Below, piece by piece: positions 1 through 11,886 of a DNA stretch of 64,000 nt. Numbering within the stretch: the first letter of the stretch is position 1; each line of letters opens with the position of its first letter. The stretch lies in the NCBI RefSeq assembly GCF_000708205.1, contig NW_014575563.1, positions 799,361 through 863,360 of the forward strand, given 5' to 3'. The position numbers and the translations under genes are program-made. Under the pieces are notes generated by a model. The model did no database searches, had not been told where the DNA came from, and saw only the letters and a list, made by a program, of their open reading frames with translations. This DNA comes from Mixia osmundae IAM 14324. Lineage: Eukaryota > Basidiomycota > Mixiomycetes > Mixiales > Mixiaceae.

Positions 1-1
1 C

Positions 2-311
2 ACTCTGACCAACGTCAATTCTGCCAATGGCGGCTTCTCTTATTCCATCCCACTGTCGACGATCCCACCCACAGGTACACTGACACAAGCTGCCTCGGGG
101 TCAGCAAGCAATCTCTTGCCCGTCACTAATAATCTCCAGGCAAGTCTCTCTCTCTCATTGTGGTACACGGGGTGCACGGACTGAACGAGAGCGCATGGCG
201 CAGTCTGCACCTGCAAAACGTCTCGTCGCACCTTCTTTCGGTCTTCCGACTGGTTTGATGGCCCTTGTCAGTCTAGGCATAGCGACCGGTGCCGCTATCG
301 TTCTCGCTTAA
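2..311 (+). CDS. C-terminal part of a GPI-anchored cell-surface protein (5' truncated by window)
   Basis: Two exons are visible, 2-139 and 204-311, joined in phase 0 by a 64-bp GC-AG intron (CAG|GCAAGT...GCGCAG). The first exon encodes a Ser/Thr/Asn-rich stretch. The second ends in a short hydrophobic tail (GLMALVSLGIATGAAIVLA) followed directly by TAA, the usual shape of a GPI-attachment signal: small residues, spacer, then a terminal hydrophobic helix. No catalytic domain is visible in the retained part. The tail resembles that of the complete GPI protein at 14113-14927, so a cell-wall or plasma-membrane mannoprotein is the likely class. The N-terminus and true length lie outside the window. 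Confidence 0.6.
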
Positions 312-480
312 TCTCCGTCTTCAATCCGCGAGACTGTACACCACCCGAGCCGGACGAGGAGCGGCAGAGCAAAGCAAGAAAGGGGGAAAGAGAGATAAAA
401 ACTCATGCAAATCAATCTTGTCGTATACCCACTCGTGTCTGCCTCTCACCATCTTGTAATCATACAGCTTTATTCTATTG

Positions 481-1539
481 TCAATCTATCTGCGCAGATG
501 TCGTGGCAGATCCACTCGTGACTGGCCCTGTCAGATCGGCCGGACTGCTCATGCTTGGCATTGGCCGCGGTGAGACAAAGAGGGACAGGTCCTGGGAGGC
601 TGAGGACGAGGCTGCTCGGAGCTGAGGCGGTAGCGCCAAGAAGGGCAAAATCTTGAGCGAGTAGAAGCGCAAACTCTCAAAGGCGCCCTGCGAGTCACGG
701 ACCGCGTTGGATTGGTGAGTCATCACCGACGATAGCAAGGGACTTACCAGCTGTAAGAAGATAGCGCCTAAGAGCGCCTCGAGAGCCATGCCCCTGCACT
801 TGAACAGACCCGTCTCGAGTCCCTGCGGATCGACGACAGATCGCCATCTCATGATCTTCTCGAGCGAGAGACGCTTGGCGGGACCGTCCGTATTGCCCAG
901 AGCGTACTGATTGAGCAGCTTGTCGAGATGATCGCCATTGAGCTGAGCGGGCAAGAGGGTCGCGTGCTGATGGAGAAAAATGGAGGTGTAGCCTCTCAGC
1001 AATCTCCGTCCTGTCAGATAAGTTTAGTTGATCACACGCTTTGTAACGCTCAGGCTCGGCGGCTGACCTAGAAATGCGAGACGACCGTTATGATTGCCTG
1101 TTGAGCCGGCCGCGCTCTTGTGGGTCACTATCCTCAGCATGAGCAACTCCACCCGGTCTGCTGTGCCTATGCTTTGGGGAACGAGTCGGAGAGGCAGACA
1201 AGCGTGTGCTAGGCCGTCGACGACCTCTTGTGTGCTCGGCATGTACAGTCTCCCCAGAGGAGCTCGCACATTTGCTGCAGGCGATCGCCTTGATCGACCT
1301 GTCGTACTGCTCGACCCTGCCAGATCACTCACGAGCGATGACTGTGACCGGGTCGTGCTTGTGCTCGCTTGAGGCTGGACTCTTGCAGCAGGACGAGGTC
1401 GATCAGACCGTGAAGTGGAGGCTGAGGAGGCTCGTCTCTGCTGCTTCACTGCCGCCGTCCTCGGTCCGCCCAGAGCCAGCAGCTCGAGCTGTGATGTCAG
1501 TGAGCAGGCATGACATCTCGACAGAGGGAGCATGGCCAT
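481..1539 (-). CDS. Mitochondrial large-subunit ribosomal protein with RNase III fold (mL57/mL44 type)
   Basis: Exons 1539-1068, 1010-748 and 687-481 give 313 residues with two GT-AG introns of 57 and 60 bp. The first 50 residues are Arg/Ser-rich without acidic residues, like a mitochondrial presequence. Residues of about 135-245 carry the RNase III-like core: a THKS box, RLAFLGRRLLRGY spanning intron 1, and LGAIFLQLGAFESLRFY spanning intron 2, where splicing restores the usual 'GA.....G' helix. The acidic catalytic residues of true RNase III (as in ERLEFLGD) are absent, which fits the structural mitoribosomal proteins mL57 or mL44 rather than a nuclease. I cannot separate the two families by eye. 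It lies head to head with eIF3g, 115 bp between start codons. Confidence 0.7.
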
Positions 1540-1654
1540 GTCAGCCCTCGCAGCCTTGCTCCAAAGCCTGGCGAGCTCTTAGAAAAATTCCAACGCGTGG
1601 CTCACCTGGCGATCCACCGAGGGAGACTTTGATCGATCGGAGCGGCACGACAAG
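1540..1654. promoter_or_regulatory. Shared divergent promoter interval, mitoribosomal protein / eIF3g
   Basis: Only 115 bp separate the two start codons, so both promoters and both 5' leaders must fit here or overlap. No TATA box is visible. Confidence 0.45.
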
Positions 1655-2897
1655 ATGGCTCCAGGACCAGTAGATGCGTGAGTTGGATGCTGTAGGCCAT
1701 GCTACGTCGACTGATGCAGCTTTGACCCGCGCAGACCGGTCAAGAGCTGGGCAGACGATGGTGAAGGCGAGCAGACGACCGTCATCACTCGGCTTCATTG
1801 CTGACAGTGCTCTGCGTTGCCTCGCAGACGAGGCAATCACCTTGCCTGAGATCCAGACGACTGTCGGACCGGACGGAGTGACTACCGTCGTCGAATACAA
1901 AATCAACGAGGATGGCAAGAAAGTCAAGGCATGTCACTCGACGGTTGGCTCAGCCACACAGCTGACGCTTGCATACCTCGGGTCGCAGGTGACCAGGAGG
2001 ATCAAGAGGACACTCGTGAAGACTCAAGTGAACCATGCCGTCGCAGAACGGAAAGCTTGGCCAAAGTTCGGCAAGGAGAAAGGTGCCAAACCCGGTCCTC
2101 ACGCAGCAACGACGACGATCACCGAAGCGATACGGATCAAGCTACAGCCTGGCGGTCTCAAGGTACGTCTTCTCCCCTTGCTGTGCAGCCTGTCAGGCTG
2201 ACATGCGACGCGTCGTGAAGCCTCCCGTGGATGATGAAGAGGAGAGGATCGCAGCGCAGAAAGCCCAACTCGCTCAGAAGAGAATCACCTGTCGATTGTG
2301 TCAAGGCGAACACTTTACATCTCGCTGTCCCTACAAAGATACTCTCGGCGGTCTGCCCGGCGTCGGTGGCGATGGTCAGTCGCTCGTCTCCCCTCATCGT
2401 CTGTGTCTCGACTGACGCGTCGCATAAGGAGAAGATGATACCGGTGTGGCAGACGAAGGACCGGGCTCAACGAGCAAGGACGGAAAGTATATTCCTCCTT
2501 CGATGAGAGCGGGCGCAGCCAACCGGGTCGGCGAATCCATGAACGGTCCTCGCAATCGTGACGATATGCCCACTCTGCGAGTCACCAATCTGTCGGAAGA
2601 TGCCACAGAGGACGATCTCTGGGAGCTGTTCGGCTCTGCCGTGAGAGGGATCGGCAAGATTCACAGGATCTACGTCGGTATGGATCAGGAAACAGGACTC
2701 TGCAAAGGTTTCGCCTTTGTCTCTTTCGAAGAACGATCGACTGCAGAGAAAGCGATGGCCAAGATCAACGGCTTGCCATATGCTCATCTCATTCTCTCGT
2801 AAGTCCGCCTCGACGTCTCACAATCTATGGCACTCATTCGATCTGTAGATGCGCTTTCTCTGTACCGCGAGAGAATCGCGATACCGAGCGTCGTTAG
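1655..2897 (+). CDS. TIF35: Translation initiation factor eIF3 subunit g
   Basis: Seven exons (1655-1677, 1735-1760, 1828-1928, 1989-2162, 2221-2374, 2429-2798, 2849-2897) encode 298 residues. eIF3g joins the 40S-bound eIF3 complex and supports scanning and reinitiation. The N-terminus has the family block VVEYKINEDGKKVK then RRIKRTLVKTQV. A CCHC-type zinc knuckle (CRLCQGEHFTSRC) sits near residue 132 and a C-terminal RRM at about 210-285, with RNP1-like KGFAFVSF. Intron 3 (1929-1988) needs a GC donor (AAG|GCATGT). Intron 4 could end at 2196 or 2220; I prefer 2220 because it gives 58 bp and places CTGAC about 17 nt upstream, but its acceptor is AAG. Intron 5 also ends in AAG. Confidence 0.92.
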
Positions 2898-2916
2898 GCC
2901 TTGTTGCTACATGCAT

Positions 2917-4989
2917 TCACCTGTAGAGATTACTGCGCACAACCGGACTGTTCGTCCTACTCGCAGGTCCGAGCACGCGTTGTGCTCGTGGTGTACCTCT
3001 CTGCGAGCCGGATTCGAGTCCCTTCCAATCGCTTTGACTTACGCCCTTGATCCGCCACTCGAGATCGTCGACTTGTTTCCTCAATCCTTCAGTCTGAGAC
3101 TCGATGGATTGTAAGCTGCTCAGATGAGCATTGAGGATTGCCGTGATCTGTGAGACTGGATCGGCGGGCTTGTTGGGATCGTCCGATGGGCCGGGCGTAA
3201 TGCCTGAGCGATGAGACAGGCTATTGACCTCCCCGATCAGACTCGAGAGCGTTTTCGACATGTCGTCTAGCTGAGTGTTCAGCGTTTCCGCTAGAGCATA
3301 CGCTTTCTCTCGCTCATTGTCGGACTGACCAGCTCGAGGCTCGCCTAGGATCTCGGTGACGTTTTGCTCGTACGAATCGAGTATGGAGGAGAGCTCCTTC
3401 TGTTGCGTCTCGACATAATCGAGCGATTGATCGATCGAAGCCTGTGTCGGCTCTGTGGCTAGCAGTGCAGTGTACAACCTCGAGATCTGCTTTGTGCGTC
3501 AGTGTCGTCTCTCCAGTGGTATGCCACGGGTCGCTAACATTTTCTCCATTTTGGACAAGCACGCTGTCCCATGCTCGCACTTCACCAGCGAGGTGACTGA
3601 ACTCTCTCGTTCGCTCGTCTAGCTCAGCATACCATCTGACGAGAGTCATTGGTGAGTCAAAGGCACGAATGGAAGTTTCGGCATGACGTACCGATTGACA
3701 ATCTCCTCCAATCTCATGCCTGCGAGCAAGCTTGGCACAGCTGCGGGCTTGCTCGCCTCTAGTGGCTTGGCCGGCGCGCTTCCCAGAGCTGAAGTCGCAT
3801 TTGCAGCGGGCGCGGGCGTGCCAAATGAAAATCCACCCGTAGCTGGCGCAGGTGCGGGTGCAGCAGCACGTGCACTTGCCGCTGTCGTGCTCGCCGAGGT
3901 ACTCGCTGGCGGCGCGCCAAAAGTAGGCAGCGCAGGCGTCTTTGCTGCTGGGGTCGGAGCAGGAGTGCTCGCACTCGTACTCGTCGTACTCGCAGGAGCA
4001 CCAAAACTGAATCCACCACTGCCTGATGACGGTGCTGCTGCAGGTGTAGAAGTAGCGGGTGGTTTGCCAAAGCCGAATGTAGGCACAGCTGGGGCTGCAG
4101 CTTTGTCTTCTGCTGGCTTGGGCGGTGCGCCGAAGCTGAATCCTGTCGAAGCTGGTGCAGGCTTGGCTTGATCGGTTGATGCTGTGACGGGCGGAGTTGA
4201 GGCAGGAGTACCGAATGAGAAGCTACTGCCGCCAGCAGCCGGCGCACCAAAGCTAGGTACTGCTGGCTTTGCAGGAGCAGTGATCGAGGCTGAAGTAGCA
4301 GGAGGAGGAGCGGCGAAGCTGAATGGCGAGGCATTGGTCGTGGACGCAGCTGGCGTGCTTGGCTTGGCAGGCTGACCGAAGCCTGCAAAGGTAGGTGCAG
4401 GTGCAGGCGCGGTCGCGGTCGACGCGGTCGATGTACTCGCGGCAGGTTGGCCGAAAGGTGAGCCTGTCGTGCCTGTACTGGGCGCACCAAAGCTGAAAGA
4501 CGGCTTGGGCTGGGCTGCAGGCTGCGTCGAGCCAAAGGGGTTAGCTGGCTGGCCTGAGGCCGGTGTGCCGAACGAAAGCGTGGCCGGTTTGGAGGCATTG
4601 GCGTTCGCTCCGAACGAGCCGAATGAGAACGAGGTATTCGTCGAGGCGGGCGGTGGTCCTGCTGGTGTGCCCGGAGCGGCAGGCGTGTTCGTACCTGCTT
4701 GTCCAGCTGGCTGAGCTGCTGCTCACACGTCGACTGTCAGTAGAGCATAGCGCAAGCGCTAGCAAGGCAGCTCACGCGTAGCGAATGAGAAAGAAGGAGC
4801 TGTAAGGTATCTTCTGCATGAGCTTGTGTAGATGAGCCACTGGGGCAGGGACGAACCTGGAGTGGCAGTCGTCGAAGGAGGAGCAGAGGCAGGCGGGCCT
4901 GTCGTCTGACCGAACGAGCCAAAGTTGAAAGCTGCCGTGCCTCCATCTGATCAGTCTGCGCATCTCTCTTGGCTGATGAGCGTACACAT
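2917..4989 (-). CDS. NSP1: FG-nucleoporin NSP1 (Nup62 family)
   Basis: Exons 4989-4986, 4946-4857, 4799-4776, 4718-3692, 3635-3539 and 3486-2917 give 603 residues. NSP1 is a central-channel nucleoporin. Residues up to about 375 are a low-complexity Ala/Pro/Thr/Ser region studded with FSFG, FGFG, FGQP and FGAP repeats, which bind transport receptors. Residues of about 375-480 hold the Nsp1_C block (LEEIVNRWYAELDERTREF across intron 5) and further coiled coil to the end. Splicing of the second and third introns restores the FG frame exactly (SFSFATPAQPAG). The first exon is only four bases (ATG T) with a 39-bp intron, so the start is the weakest part of the model. The FG half has long spurious antisense frames. 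Confidence 0.9.
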
Positions 4990-5104
4990 GGCTGCTCTTG
5001 GCTGCCTGGCAAGTCTCGTCTGACCGGTCTGTCGCTGTCGCTGTCACCTCGTCGCGAGAAATCAGCGAACCGATGTGTCCTCGCCCGCCGAGCTTGTGGG
5101 CCAG
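4990..5104. promoter_or_regulatory. Shared divergent promoter interval NSP1 / SWR1
   Basis: The two proposed start codons are 115 bp apart and face away from each other. The interval has CTGTCGCTGTCGCTGTCACC repeats of a GCTGTC unit but no TATA box. Confidence 0.4.
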
Positions 5105-8100
5105 ATGAGTGACCAAGGCAGCTCGGTCGAGCCACCAAAGAGCAATGGCACGACCAGACGCTCCTCCCACCGCCGGTCGACAGTCACTTCGACCACGCCT
5201 GCTGCCGCCACAGCCAATGGCGCAGCTGTTGCATCTACATCGGCTGCGACGCCTGCTGGACCAGCTCCTGCTAGGATAGTGCCAAAGCAGGGCAAGGGCA
5301 AAGCTAGAGCATCAGATGGTCCCAAGAGTGTGCTCGCTGTCAAGCAAGCAGAGATGGAACAGCTCCTTCAGGATCATTCATCCGCCGTCTCTGAATTATT
5401 CCAGTCCGTTCCTGCTTTCTTGGCTGGATTCAGGTCGGCTCATTCGATTGGTGGGTTGGCACAGTCTGGAGAGACTGATAACCTATGCCACGTACGACCC
5501 CCAGAACTACACCGGCAGACCATCAGAAGTATACAGCACTTACGCGAGCGAGTATGATCTCCTCACGCATCACCTGCCAGAATCCGCTCAGACGGCCTCA
5601 TCCTCTTCTCGACGGACAACAAGGAGAGCAGCGCACGACACACTCACTTCTCTCGCTCCTCCCCCTTCTGCTATACCGCCGCCCTCGCCGCCAAAACCCA
5701 TAGAACGCAAACCCTCGCTCAAAAAGATTAAGCCTGACAAACCTCTGGGGACTAAGCCAAGTAAGGAGCAACTTGCCCGGACTGCAGTCTCGTCTGGTCA
5801 ACCTCTGTCCAAGCGAGTCAAGATTGAACAGACAGCAACCAGCCTGCCCCCCGAACGGATAAAACCAATCAAGGTCAAATTGACAGCGCCCCAACGACCT
5901 AGCCTGATATATCCCGAAAGACCCATCTTCACTCACGCTGCTCAATTACCGCCTCGCCCTCTGTTCGAAGGCTCTCTTGACGACTTGTTTGCAAAGAGCG
6001 ATCTCTTCCACCCACCCTTAGACGAACAAGGCGAAATTATCCATCTCGATGCAGCCTCGCTAGCGAGAGAAGTGGACCTACACGCTCGGATTACTCACTT
6101 TGAGCAGGTCTACGGGCGCTCAATCAGACATGCACCCGCCAGAGACTCACAAGCGGAACCGCCACGCTCTCTTGATCATCGAGATCACATGGTCGAGCAA
6201 GCGTGTCATTTTGCTCGACTCGTCCAAGAAGAGCGCAAGAATCAGATCCTCGCGTGCAGGAAGATTGCCAAGATGGTGTCTGTCTACTTTGAGCGATTGC
6301 AAGGAGCAGAAGCGAGGGCAGCTCAGGAAGCTCAGCGAGATCTCAAAGCACTCGCACGCTTCACGAGCAGAGAGATCAGGCGGAAATGGAAGATGGCCGT
6401 CAATATCGTTAGGGCGAAGCGAGCGGCCGCATGGAAGGCGGAGGAAGAGAGGAGAGGCAAACTGCACCTCGACGCGATGCTTGAACAGTCCACTCAGATG
6501 CTTGCTGCACAGCAGCAGGATCTCGCTGCTCAGTCAGACATCTCTGACGAAGAAGAGACTGCATCCGAAGCGGAAACAGCAGAGGAAGATTTGTCAGAGG
6601 AGGCAGAGCCCGAAGCCAAATCCAAGGAGCAGATCGAGGAAGCTCCATTCGACGGCGACGGTGACGGTGACATAGAAGCACAGGAGGACAGCGACCAGAT
6701 AGACGAGGAAGACGCCATGCTAGAGGATGAGATGGACGAAGATGAAGAGCAGTCAGATGATAGCGAGATGCAAGGCCTCGAAGCAGATGCAGATGTGCCC
6801 ATCGAAGAACTCCTCAAGAAGTATGGCTACGCCGAGCAAGAGCCTTCTTCACCCGTGCTCGTCAATGGCCACGCAGATTCAGAAGAAGCGCAAGAGGTCG
6901 AAGCTGTCGATGCGACGGCCGAGCAGTCTGAAGAGGCTGTTGATGCTGAAGATGAGCAACTGGATGCCGACTTGGAGGATGATTCGGACGACGAGGAGAT
7001 GGACGGCCTGGCGGGCGATGCGGATCGGCCACTCGAGGAGATCTTAGGCAGTTATGCTCTGCAAAATGGAGCAACCTCCGAGAACGAGGCAGAGTTCAGC
7101 GAGCAGCCGATTGGAGAAGTCGAGTCTGCCCAGACGTCTCAAGCCGCTTCGGACGAGGACGAAGACGAAGCGGAAGAGGCTTCTTCCTCGACCTCTTCGG
7201 AGGAGCGCATCAAAGTCAGAATACCTTTTCTCTTGCGCGGAACCCTGCGACCGTATCAACGCGCAGGGCTCGAATGGCTCGCTAGTCTCTACACCAACAA
7301 GCTCAACGGGATTCTTGCCGACGAGATGGGCTTGGGGTACGCGCGCGGACTGCTCCAGACGTACGGTGCTGAACAGTAGTGGGTGGTGCAGAAAGACAAT
7401 ACAGACAATCTCTTTGCTTGCTTGGCTTGCTTGCGAACAGGGCGATTGGGGTCCTCATCTGGTCATCGTCCCATCATCTGTCTTGCTGAATTGGGACACC
7501 GAATTCAAGAAGTTCTTGCCTGGATTCAAAGTACTTGCCTACTACGGCTCGCAAAGGGAGAGGAAGGAGAAGCGCGTGGGCTGGAATACAGATCATACGT
7601 ATCAAGTTGTCGTGACGTCGTATCAGCTTGCTATTTCTGACCAGCAGGTGCTCAGACGAAAGCCATGGCATTACCTCATTCTTGACGAAGCGCACCATAT
7701 CAAGAACTTCCGATCGCAACGGTGGCAAACTTTTCTGGGCTTTCACTCCGACAGACGATTGCTTCTTACAGGCACACCGCTGCAGAACAATCTGACTGAG
7801 CTGTGGTCCCTACTCTATTTTCTCATGCCGCAGGGACTGGCCAACGGCACGTTCGCAAATCATAAGCGATTCCAGGAATGGTTCAGCATGGACAAAGCCA
7901 TCGAGTCTGGCGAGACGATGGATGCAGAGACTCGTGCGACAGTAGCCAAGCTACACACACTCCTGAGACCGTACCTGCTTCGTCGACTCAAAGCAGACGT
8001 CGAGAAGGAAATGCCAGGCAAATACGAGCATATACTCTATTGCAAGCTATCAAAACGACAGCGATACTTGTACGACGAGTTTATGTCTCGCAGCAAGACG

Positions 8101-9840
8101 CGCGAAACTCTACAGTCTGGCAACTTCATGAGCATCATCAATTGCCTGATGCAGCTACGCAAAGTCTGCAATCATCCTGATCTGTTCGAAGTTCGTCCGA
8201 TTGTTACTTCATTTGCTATGGGCAAGCCGGCCACAGCAGAATATGCGACAACGGAGATGATCGTCAGACGAAGGCTGCTGCGCGAACCTGCTATCGAGCA
8301 GAATCGCGTGCCGAGTATCTTTCTCCTCGCCCAATCTAGCCCAGCATCGACGCATGCAAGCCGAGCTAGACGGCGACTATGTGCAGGCAGCAAGATCGTC
8401 GATCCAGACGTTGTTGCAACTCGAGCAGAGACGATGCCAGTCGAGGACGATCTTACCATCGAAGGCTGGACTGCCTACGAGCAGCAAAGACATATTCGTG
8501 CAAGCATAGCCAGACAAGCTCGTATCGCCACGATCAATTACCGTCGTTGCAACGAGGTACCGTTTTACAGCGAAGAGCTCCTGAAAGCCGTCTCAAGTCG
8601 ATCACTGCGGAAGACATTGCCCAATAGCGATGCCTTGCTCGGCGACGTATGCGCCCGCTTTCGGATGAGCCTCGAGGAAAGAGCAGCCGGCATGTCAGAA
8701 GTCATCAATCGCTTTGCGTTTGCTACACCCGCAGTCACAGCAACAGGCATGGACTGTATTGCGCTGCCCACGCTCGAGCGCGCACTAGAAGACTCGAGCG
8801 AGCTTGACAGGGCTACTGCCGCCACAACGCAGCTTCTCAATCGATCGACCGTCAAACTGTCGATAGCCTTTCCGGATCGGTCACTGCTGCAATACGACTG
8901 CGGCAAGCTACAAAGACTTGATCTGCTTCTGCGAGAATTGATAGAAAGAGGCAGTCGAGCGCTCATCTTTACGCAAATGACCAAAGTGCTTGACATTCTT
9001 GAAGGCTTCTTGACTTTCCATGGCCATCGCTACTTGCGTCTTGATGGTGCAACCAAGATCGAACAGCGACAGATCCTCACAGAGCGATTCAATACGGATC
9101 GCCGCATACTGTGCTTCATCTCATCGACCAGAGCAGGAGGACTCGGGATCAATCTCACTGGTGCAGATACAGTGGTGTTCTACGATTCAGACTGGAAGTG
9201 AGTTGTATTTCGCTTGCAACATGAAGACGCTGATGTTCCGAACAGTCCTGCAATGGATCGACAGTGCCAAGATCGGTGTCATCGTATCGGACAGACCCGC
9301 GATGTGCACATCTACAGGCTCGTTTCGGAACATACGATCGAGGAGAACGTCATCAAGAAGGCCAACCAGAAGCGCATCCTCGACCATCTTGTTATTGCGC
9401 AGGGTGAATTCACTACAGACTGGTTCGGCGCAGGAGCACGAGCGGATTGGCGGGATATGCTGGACGATCAAATGGTTGCCGAGCTCGGCGTTGGCTCGCA
9501 TGATTCGCCAACGTCCGCCGACAATGCGCCAACAAACACTGGCGGCGATCTGACGAAAGCTCTCGCTGCCGCAGAAGACGAGGAAGATGCTACTGCCGCC
9601 AAGGATGCGCAAGTCGAGCTCGATCTAGACAAGACTGACTTTGACGAGCATGCCGTTGCTCGACCCGTCGCCAAGCAAGGCATGGAGTCACTCGCCAAGA
9701 CGACAGCTGCGACGGGTTCGTCTTCCCGAGCAGAGCCAGAGGAAGAGGCGCTACTGGAGGAAGAAGACGAGCTAGCGGGCAGCGTGGATGGCTATATGCT
9801 CAAGTTTGTCGAGTCGCACTGGCATCTGTTCAATGATTGA
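5105..9840 (+). CDS. SWR1: SWR1 chromatin-remodelling ATPase (H2A.Z exchange)
   Basis: Exons 5105-5403, 5465-7336, 7392-9197 and 9246-9840 encode 1,523 residues. SWR1 replaces H2A with H2A.Z in nucleosomes. Intron 1 (61 bp) restores [16 protein letters not shown]. An HSA-type helical domain follows at about 280-390 ([14 protein letters not shown]...MLEQSTQML), then a long acidic region (about 450-690). Helicase lobe 1 has ADEMGLGKT, split by intron 2, and DEAHH near residue 825. Lobe 2 ([36 protein letters not shown]) follows after an insertion of several hundred residues, the mark of the INO80/SWR1 group. The frame begins earlier without an ATG, so ATG 5105 is taken as start. SWR1 is preferred over INO80 because of the HSA-region and insertion sequences. 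Confidence 0.93.
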
Positions 9841-9857
9841 ATGCACTTGTGCGCTCT

Positions 9858-10969
9858 TCAACTGTCGTCCCGCGCGAGTAGTATCTCGACTGCCCTTTCC
9901 AGGTTGTTGTTCGTCTGCCTGAGCGTGTCACGGACTTCTGTATCCGTCCTGGCGGGGAACATTGCAAGCAAAGATTGCACATGATCCTCGTTCATTGGTG
10001 AGCTCGAAGGATCTGCTCGAGCGCTCGCGAATGTGTCCAGGATATTTCGGACTGAACCACGAGCTTGTTCAGTCGTTGCAGCTTGTGATGTTCCAGATGC
10101 TCGAGCGGTCCGTACGTCCGATGGCGCGGGGACGATGAGAGCTCGCGTGGGTGGCAGGCCGCCGTGGCTCGAGCCGAGCAGAGGAATGATGAATCTAACG
10201 GCCAGTCGGAGGACGATACTCGGCAAGAAAGGCCTCTGGACGAAGCTCGTGGCTACTGCGCCCGCAACAAGACCTGCGATAGATGGCACGAAGGACGTTG
10301 GCGGCTGACAACTGACGAGCTGCTCTCATTGCACTTTTTGGTCAGCGGCGCGACCCTGCTGAGACAGAAAGACTGCTTGCCTGGACGGCGAGCAAGTAGG
10401 CAAAGGACTTGTCAGTCAGCTGGAGACCGAAGAGAGAGAAGCGATAGAGCGGAGGAATAATCTTCCAGTACTGATAGATGCTTGCAAAGAGCAAGTCAAA
10501 CGGTCCGGCGGGTAGAGCTTGAAGTTCGAACGGTCTTGCAAGGATGAGCAACGCGAAGAGGTTGACGAGCGAAGCTATGGCCCATGCGGCGAGTAAGTAG
10601 GAAGCGAACTTGGCACTTCCCGTCGCTCTCTCTACGACTATTGCAGCCTGCCAGAGCAGCAGAACCCCGACAAACAACTCGACCGAATTGGCGAAAGCGA
10701 GCTCATGCACGACAAAGCGCCACCACTATGAGCCTCTCGATCTTGAGCTCAGACTGGTTGATGAGCGAGGAGCTTGCCTGGTGGTCTCTGACGAGGTGAG
10801 GATGGAGGGGCAGATGCAAGTAGTGCTTCTTCTTGAACGCACCTGCTAGAAAAGTGCCAATGCCGAGCGTGTAGATGCCCGCCTTGCTGCCGCGCTGGAG
10901 TGTCAGCATGCATGAGTCTGAGCGATCACGGACAGGAATCTACCTGACAGGCGCATTGGCAAAGCTCAT
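9858..10969 (-). CDS. Rhomboid-like ER membrane protein with C-terminal CUE/UBA domain (Dsc2/UBAC2 type)
   Basis: Exons 10969-10944, 10886-10778, 10725-10381 and 10304-9858 encode 308 residues. The N-terminus (MSFANAPVSKAGIYTLG) and several hydrophobic helices (about 10-25, 45-75, 80-105, 135-185) match the rhomboid-pseudoprotease UBAC2/Dsc2 family, which works in ER-associated ubiquitin ligase complexes (Dsc complex in fungi). No rhomboid catalytic GxSG is seen, as expected for a pseudoprotease. The last 45 residues form a CUE/UBA-like ubiquitin-binding helix bundle with LLAMFP and a C-terminal RAVEILL. Introns 2 and 3 both need GC donors (CAG|GCAAGC) to keep phase and restore WWRFVVHEL and PPTSFVPSIAGL. 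It is head to head with the next gene, 98 bp apart. Confidence 0.78.
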
Positions 10970-11067
10970 CAGCCTCGGGGTTTTGACGTCAGCGATGCGA
11001 GCAAGTCGCGTCGTCGTTGCGCAGAGCCAGCCAGCAGACTGCTTCGACTGCTCCACCACGTCTCGAC

Positions 11068-11753
11068 ATGGCCGACCTTCCTCCGCCGAGCACAGTAGCG
11101 AGCCGGTTCGTATCAGAGAGCGACCTTTCGGCTGCAGCCGAGAAGCGCAAGGCAGAATGGAAGGCTGCCTATGAGCGCTTGGGCCAAGTCAGCGAACAGC
11201 AGGGACACTCTAAACTTGTCACTGAGTAGCCTCTGTGACATCGCAGGCCCCGCCAGAGCAGCCCGAGAACCAAGCGTATGATCCTCGGTCACTGTATGAG
11301 AAGCTACAAGAGCAGAAAGACAGGAAACAAGAAGAATTTGTGGCCAAGACGTCGATCTCGGCACAATTCCGTGGCGTGGACGAGGAAGAGGCAGGGTTCT
11401 TGCAAGAGCTCGACATGGAGAAGCTCCAGCGCGAGCGGCAGAAGAAGGAAGAGATCGAGGCCGAACTCAAAGCGTTCAGAGAGTTCGTCTTTGCTCCCTT
11501 TCGCACGCACGAGACGGGCTGATGTGCTGGCAGAGCACAGACGAGCACGCCGCTGGCGAGCTCACCACCGGCCCCGGCGAGTACAGCGAGACAGTCTCTT
11601 GCTGCTGCTGCTCCTCCTCCTCCTCTGAAGCTACCCAAGAAGAAGGAATCCAAACAGTCCAAATTCCTGGCAGGTGCTATCAAGCGAAAGAGTACAGAGA
11701 GCGCGCCAGCCGGCAAGAAAGCAAAGGCGAGCTCGCCCACAGAGCAGGTCTAG
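11068..11753 (+). CDS. NIP30-domain nuclear protein (FAM192A/PIP30, yeast Fyv6 family)
   Basis: Exons 11068-11187, 11247-11486 and 11541-11753 encode 190 residues. The N-terminal half carries the NIP30 block: SRFVSESDL, then YDPRSLYEKLQEQKDRKQEEF and FRGVDEEEAGFLQELD at the exon 1/2 junction and after. The family includes human FAM192A (binds proteasome activator PSME3) and yeast Fyv6 (a late splicing factor). The C-terminus is Ala/Pro-rich then basic (KLPKKKESKQSKFLAGAIKRK), as in the family, and is probably a nuclear signal. The third exon acceptor (11540) was chosen because it keeps phase 0 and gives a 54-bp intron. Confidence 0.8.
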
Positions 11754-11886
11754 CTGATGGCATGCATTCACCCTTGTCGTTGTACTCTCTTGCATCATCA
11801 TGTTGTCGTCACGGAACGTCAATCTACATGAATCTATCGCATGCTCCCTTCAGCGTATGCTCAATCGTCTAAAAGACGAACGAGGC

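Noticed and set aside
3005-3025. tRNA T-loop-like GGATTCGAGTCCC
   Set aside because: Lies inside the NSP1 coding exon and has no matching acceptor, D or anticodon arms.
3001-3042. 42-bp in-frame intron near the NSP1 C-terminus
   Set aside because: It has GTAAGT and CAG but no branch-like sequence and is shorter than nearly all others; kept as coding.
3759-4598. 279-codon minus open frame
   Set aside because: It is an out-of-frame reading of the repetitive NSP1 FG region; the protein is only Arg/Leu/Gln/Pro repeats.
11600-11640. (GCT)n/(CCT)n run as a microsatellite locus
   Set aside because: Short and explained by the Ala4-Pro4 stretch of the NIP30-domain protein.
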